Assembly (NCBI GenBank): GCA_015231665.1
Contig: JADGBD010000064.1
Location: forward strand, 3,811-9,168
Direction: 5' to 3'
Length of the DNA stretch: 5,358 bases
Origin: Gammaproteobacteria bacterium
GTDB taxonomy: Bacteria > Pseudomonadota > Gammaproteobacteria > Chromatiales > Chromatiaceae
How positions within the stretch are numbered: the first letter of the stretch is position 1; each line of letters begins with the position of its first letter. The position numbers and the translations under genes are program-made. Below the pieces are notes generated by a model. That model searched no databases. It had not been told where the DNA came from and was given only the letters and a program-made list of their open reading frames with translations. This document shows, in pieces, positions 1-5,358 of this stretch.

Positions 1-29
1 GGCAAAAGGGTTGACAAGGGGCGCGGAAA

Positions 30-43
30 TTGATCCTGATCAA
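30..43. promoter_or_regulatory. FNR/ANR-family binding site
   Basis: TTGATCCTGATCAA is a perfect match to the known FNR/ANR consensus TTGAT-N4-ATCAA. The flanks do not extend the symmetry. It also contains two overlapping-frame GATC sequences (32-35 and 38-41). The site is about 340 bases from priA, so it more likely controls a gene transcribed leftward beyond the edge, or a promoter inside this region. I see no well-placed -10 element at the usual 41.5-base distance inside the window. The match is directly visible; oxygen-responsive control is inference. Confidence 0.6.
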
Positions 44-59
44 GCCTGCTGCCGATTTT

Positions 60-68
60 TTATTCACA
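60..68 (+). promoter_or_regulatory. DnaA box TTATTCACA
   Basis: Exact match to the DnaA-box consensus TTWTNCACA, with the same sequence as the R5M-type box of E. coli oriC. It lies between the two duplicated units, upstream of the AT-rich tract. Confidence 0.5.
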
Positions 69-129
69 CTGCAAAAGGCCTTGACAACCGCCGCGGAGAG
101 ATTCTCGAAAAACTCTGGCCCCAAGCCTG

Positions 130-159
130 TTGACAAACCCATCTAATTGTTTTTATTAA
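130..159 (+). promoter_or_regulatory. Candidate sigma-70 promoter toward priA
   Basis: A perfect -35 hexamer TTGACA (130-135) is followed after 18 bases by TATTAA (154-159), which matches TATAAT at four of six positions. Transcription would start near 166, leaving a leader of about 220 bases that contains four of the DnaA-box matches. Bound DnaA could therefore block or slow transcription. The other TTGACA copies (11-16 and 81-86) lack a good -10 at 16-18 bases. Confidence 0.35.
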
Positions 160-161
160 TT

Positions 162-189
162 AAAATAGAATTGTGCAAAATTTAGTCAA
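162..189 (-). promoter_or_regulatory. Candidate divergent (leftward) promoter
   Basis: On the minus strand, TTGACT (189-184, five of six to the -35 consensus) is followed after 16 bases by TATTTT (167-162, four of six to the -10 consensus). The spacer contains the minus-strand DnaA box at 172-180. A leftward transcript would start near 155 and cross the FNR-type site before leaving the window. Its gene is not visible. Confidence 0.3.
172..180 (-). promoter_or_regulatory. DnaA box TTTTGCACA
   Basis: Reading the minus strand gives an exact match to TTWTNCACA. It lies inside the AT-rich tract and between the hexamers of the candidate leftward promoter. Confidence 0.4.
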
Positions 190-225
190 TTTGTATTTGG
201 CCCAGTAACCATGCGCCCTGCAGAC

Positions 226-234
226 TTATACACA
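226..234 (+). promoter_or_regulatory. DnaA box TTATACACA
   Basis: Exact consensus match, with the same sequence as the R2-type box of E. coli oriC. Together with the box at 251-259 it forms two near-identical 12-mers, ACTTATMCACAG at 224-235 and 249-260, in the same orientation and 25 bases apart. A weaker relative, CATTCCACA (239-247, two mismatches), lies between them. Confidence 0.6.
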
Positions 235-250
235 GGGTCATTCCACATAC

Positions 251-259
251 TTATCCACA
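251..259 (+). promoter_or_regulatory. DnaA box TTATCCACA (strong type)
   Basis: Perfect copy of the high-affinity DnaA box. Five bases downstream, on the opposite strand at 265-273, is TTGTTCACA, which deviates from the consensus only at the third position. That gives a close head-to-head pair. The start of priA is about 120 bases downstream. Confidence 0.65.
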
Positions 260-264
260 GAAAT

Positions 265-273
265 TGTGAACAA
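265..273 (-). promoter_or_regulatory. Near-match DnaA box TTGTTCACA
   Basis: One mismatch (G at position 3) from TTWTNCACA on the minus strand, facing the strong box at 251-259. It is supported mainly by this position. It also forms the small palindrome TTGT-GA-ACAA. Confidence 0.3.
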
Positions 274-304
274 CTCGGAATTTCCCACTGGGGATGCGAG
301 CTTA

Positions 305-333
305 GGTGAAATCGGTGAAATTTGTCTGACAAA
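305..333. promoter_or_regulatory. Direct repeat and palindrome just upstream of priA
   Basis: GGTGAAAT occurs twice with a 9-bp period (305-312 and 314-321). It runs into a perfect 13-bp palindrome, TTTGTC-T-GACAAA (321-333). This looks like an operator or another protein-binding site about 45-80 bases before priA. No regulator can be assigned from sequence alone. Confidence 0.3.
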
Positions 334-372
334 ATCCGCCTAACTTCGGCTGCCCGTCCGCTGCTCCCGCCG

Positions 373-376
373 TACA

Positions 377-378
<2 letters not shown>
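373..378 (+). promoter_or_regulatory. Possible -10 element at the priA start
   Basis: TACAAT matches TATAAT at five of six positions but has no recognisable -35 hexamer 16-19 bases upstream. If used, transcription would begin near 385-386, at the second in-frame ATG (386-388), giving a leaderless priA mRNA and excluding the ATG at 377, which overlaps this hexamer. Confidence 0.3.
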
Positions 379-2509
<2,131 letters not shown>

Positions 2510-2529
2510 TTTCTTACCACTAGAAAATT

Positions 2530-2559
2530 GGGACGCAGAGAACGCGGAGAAGCGCGGAG
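2530..2559 (+). repeat. Left inverted-repeat arm
   Basis: The arm consists of degenerate units of about 9 bases: ACGCAGAGA (2533-2541), ACGCGGAGA (2542-2550) and AGCGCGGAGA (2551-2560), with a decayed fourth unit TCGCAAAG (2561-2568) just inside. Differences from the right arm are at arm positions 13, 17 and 27. Confidence 0.65.
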
Positions 2560-2718
2560 ATCGCAAAGTTGTAAAGGTATTGGCAGTAGAATTCTCCTTT
2601 GGACACAGGAAGCAACTGCGCTTGATGGATAAGGTGAAATGCAAAAACTTACCTGATTACCCATAAACTCAGCCACTGCCGCAAGTCAATCCGCGTCATG
2701 CGCTGGCTAAACTCAATC

Positions 2719-2748
2719 CTCTGCGCTTCTCAGCGATCTCTGCGTCCC
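2719..2748 (-). repeat. Right inverted-repeat arm
   Basis: Read on the minus strand this arm gives GGGACGCAGAGA, then TCGCTGAGA and AGCGCAGAG, the same units of about 9 bases as the left arm. If both arms are in one transcript they could pair into a long stem closing a loop of about 160 bases. Confidence 0.65.
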
Positions 2749-2811
2749 TTGGGCTTCTGCTTCGCCGGGTTAGCAAGATGCAAGCTGCAGATGCTGTAGC
2801 CAGCGGATTCT

Positions 2812-2820
2812 TGCTATCCT
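2812..2820 (+). promoter_or_regulatory. Candidate extended -10 promoter for argS
   Basis: TGCTATCCT fits the extended -10 pattern TG-N-TATNNT; the hexamer TATCCT matches four of six positions. The -35 region is poor (TGCTGT at 2792-2797), as is usual for extended -10 promoters. It lies 35 bases before the argS ATG and just outside the inverted-repeat element, so argS could be transcribed independently of priA. Confidence 0.4.
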
Positions 2821-2854
2821 TGCACCCCCGGACCTTGACGCCAGATTCAGCCCC

Positions 2855-4671
<1,817 letters not shown>

Positions 4672-4672
<1 letters not shown>

Positions 4673-5322
4673 TGGCCCAAGCCAGTCGCAAGAAGGAAAC
4701 TCGCCGCCCCGGTCTGCCCGCCTGGGTTTGGTTTGTCGCCGGCCTGACCGCAGGCGCCGTCAGCATGAATCTGGTGCAATCGACGGATAGCCGCAATCTG
4801 CAGCAAAAACTGCAGGATCGCCTCAGCGCCCAGACCCAGCCGCAACAACCGGCCGAGGAGAGCAAGGCCCCCAAGCCGCGGTTCGACTTCTACACCGTGC
4901 TGCCGGAAATGGAAGTGGTGGTGCCCGAGGAAGAGATCCAAAAACCGCCCAAGCCAGAGCCGCCCGCTGCCAAGCCTACGACCCCGGCAGCCCAGGTCGC
5001 CCAGGCCAGCACTCCGGCGGCAGTGCCGGCAGCAGCGAAAAAGCCCGAACCGGCAAAGCCCGCCAAGCCCGCTCAGGCCGAGGTATTCCTGCTGCAGATG
5101 GGCTCCTTCGCCAGCTTTGACGATGCCGACAACCTCCAGGCGCGGCTCGGTTTTATTGGCGTATCCAGCGACATCCAGAGCGTCCCCATCGCCAACGCCC
5201 AGGGCAAGCGCAGCATGCACCGGGTGCGCGGCGGCCCTTACAGCCAGGCTGAGGTGCAGGCCCTGCACAGCACCCTCAAGGCCAACGGCATCAATGCCAT
5301 GGTGATCAAGCTGAAAAAATAG
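4672..5322 (+). CDS. FtsN-like SPOR-domain cell-division protein
   Basis: This is probably a septal-ring protein anchored in the inner membrane, with a periplasmic SPOR domain that binds denuded peptidoglycan glycan strands at the division site. The 216 residues have a short basic cytoplasmic N-terminus (RKKETRR), one membrane segment (about 16-35, PAWVWFVAGLTAGAVSMNLV) and a Gln-rich stretch (about 42-62). A conserved-looking segment FDFYTVLPEMEVVVPE follows (71-86), then a Pro/Ala/Lys-rich linker (about 90-135) and a SPOR domain (about 137-216) with LLQMGSF (140-146), VRGGPY and a terminal VIKLKK. It sits where Pseudomonas carries its ftsN-annotated gene, after argS and before hslVU. The start is secured by the GGAG site and the one-base overlap with argS. 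Assignment as the true FtsN is likely but not proven, because other SPOR proteins share this layout, so no symbol is given. Confidence 0.85.
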
Positions 5323-5330
5323 TGCCTAAC

Positions 5331-5358
5331 AGCCGCCAGCTTTCAGCCTTCAGCGCTC
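5331..5358 (+). repeat. Imperfect 7-bp tandem repeat, cut by the window edge
   Basis: Four consecutive heptamers fit AGC-NNN-C: AGCCGCC, AGCTTTC, AGCCTTC and AGCGCTC. The array begins eight bases after the SPOR gene stop and may continue beyond the edge. The TTTCAGC/CTTCAGC type of intergenic heptamer repeat is familiar from other proteobacterial genomes. Confidence 0.5.

Larger units (their letters stand above)
2..136 (+). repeat. Diverged tandem duplication (about 70-80 bp unit)
   Basis: Short blocks recur in the same order. GCAAAAGG is at 2-9 and 71-78. TTGACAA is at 11-17, 81-87 and 130-136. CGCGGA is at 22-27 and 92-97, each four bases after a TTGACAA. CAAGCCTGYTG is at 41-51 and 122-132. 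Offsets are 69-70 bp for the first three blocks and 81 bp for the last, which suggests an old duplication of a promoter-like segment followed by small insertions or deletions. Confidence 0.5.
141..200. other. AT-rich tract, possible DNA-unwinding element
   Basis: Only 11 of 60 bases are G or C, in a window whose genes are strongly GC-rich. It contains the 8-bp palindrome TTAATTAA (156-163) and a minus-strand DnaA box (172-180), and it lies about 25 bases left of two strong DnaA boxes. This matches the general layout of an unwinding element beside DnaA boxes, but AT-rich promoter DNA would look similar. Confidence 0.4.
1..376. other. Non-coding regulatory region upstream of priA
   Basis: No convincing gene lies here on either strand. 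The base composition is much more AT-rich than in the flanking genes. The region holds a perfect FNR-type palindrome, a diverged tandem duplication, an AT-rich tract, a group of DnaA-box matches and several promoter-like hexamers, each listed separately. In Pseudomonas a divergent rpmE gene precedes priA. Nothing resembling its short, cysteine-containing product is visible, so if it is present here it begins beyond the left edge. That the region separates two divergent genes is inference from known gene order. Confidence 0.75.
2530..2748. mobile_element. MITE-like element with 30-bp inverted repeats
   Basis: The segment is bounded by 2530-2559 and the reverse complement of 2719-2748, which agree at 27 of 30 positions, with 159 bases between them. 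Both arms start GGGACGCAGAGA and contain GAGAAGCGC. No transposase is encoded, so it would need one supplied in trans, or it may be another class of dispersed intergenic repeat. TTGGG occurs at both boundaries (2528-2532 and 2749-2753) but overlaps the element, so a target-site duplication is uncertain. Related GCAGAGA-type repeats are known between genes in many bacterial genomes. That this copy is mobile is inference. Confidence 0.5.
2510..2854. other. Non-coding gap between priA and argS
   Basis: This 345-base spacer contains no supported gene. Most of it is the inverted-repeat element at 2530-2748; the rest holds a probable argS promoter. The interior of the element (2560-2718) has no recognisable RNA or protein and only a 13-codon open frame starting at 2624. 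I see no clear intrinsic terminator for priA. Confidence 0.7.

Noticed and set aside
28..45. IHF site near the AT-rich region
   Set aside because: No sequence fits WATCAANNNNTTR on either strand. The TTGATC/GATCAA pair is better explained by the FNR consensus.
2510..2526. Possible terminator hairpin after priA (TTTCT-N7-AGAAA)
   Set aside because: The stem is only five base pairs, AT-rich, and not followed by a T run.
5331..5358. CRISPR repeat
   Set aside because: The units are 7 bp and directly adjacent with no spacers, so this is a simple tandem repeat.

Overview
The window is a piece of a GC-rich gammaproteobacterial chromosome. It carries three plus-strand housekeeping genes, priA, argS and an ftsN-like SPOR-domain gene, in the order known from Pseudomonas and its relatives (there followed by hslVU, with rpmE upstream and divergent). 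Protein motifs point the same way: the ArgS is the Pseudomonas-like form with QMSTRSG in place of a canonical KMSKS loop, and the SPOR protein has an FDFY-LPEMEVVVPE segment. The genus cannot be named from this sequence.

Layout. Positions 1-376 are non-coding and hold most of the unexplained signal. They contain a perfect FNR/ANR-type site (30-43), a degraded tandem duplication with three TTGACAA copies, a 60-bp AT-rich tract (141-200), four perfect matches to the DnaA-box consensus TTWTNCACA plus one near match, and candidate divergent promoters. Positions 377-2509 encode PriA, which looks normal except for an apparent in-frame loss of about 22 residues at the junction of helicase lobe 2 and the C-terminal domain. 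Positions 2510-2854 are non-coding and contain a 219-bp MITE-like element bounded by 30-bp inverted repeats (27/30 identical), followed by a likely argS promoter. Positions 2855-4672 encode ArgS, and 4672-5322 encode the FtsN-like protein, which overlaps the argS stop by one base. The last 28 bases are four copies of an imperfect 7-bp repeat that runs off the right edge.

The genes serve replication restart (PriA), translation (ArgS) and septal peptidoglycan/cell division (FtsN-like). The most interesting observation is the DnaA-box/AT-rich cluster directly upstream of priA. It could be a DnaA-controlled promoter region, a DnaA-titrating or reactivating locus, or an origin-like region. The second is the shortened PriA, and the third is the inverted-repeat element between priA and argS. 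I see no defence system, CRISPR array, tRNA or rRNA.
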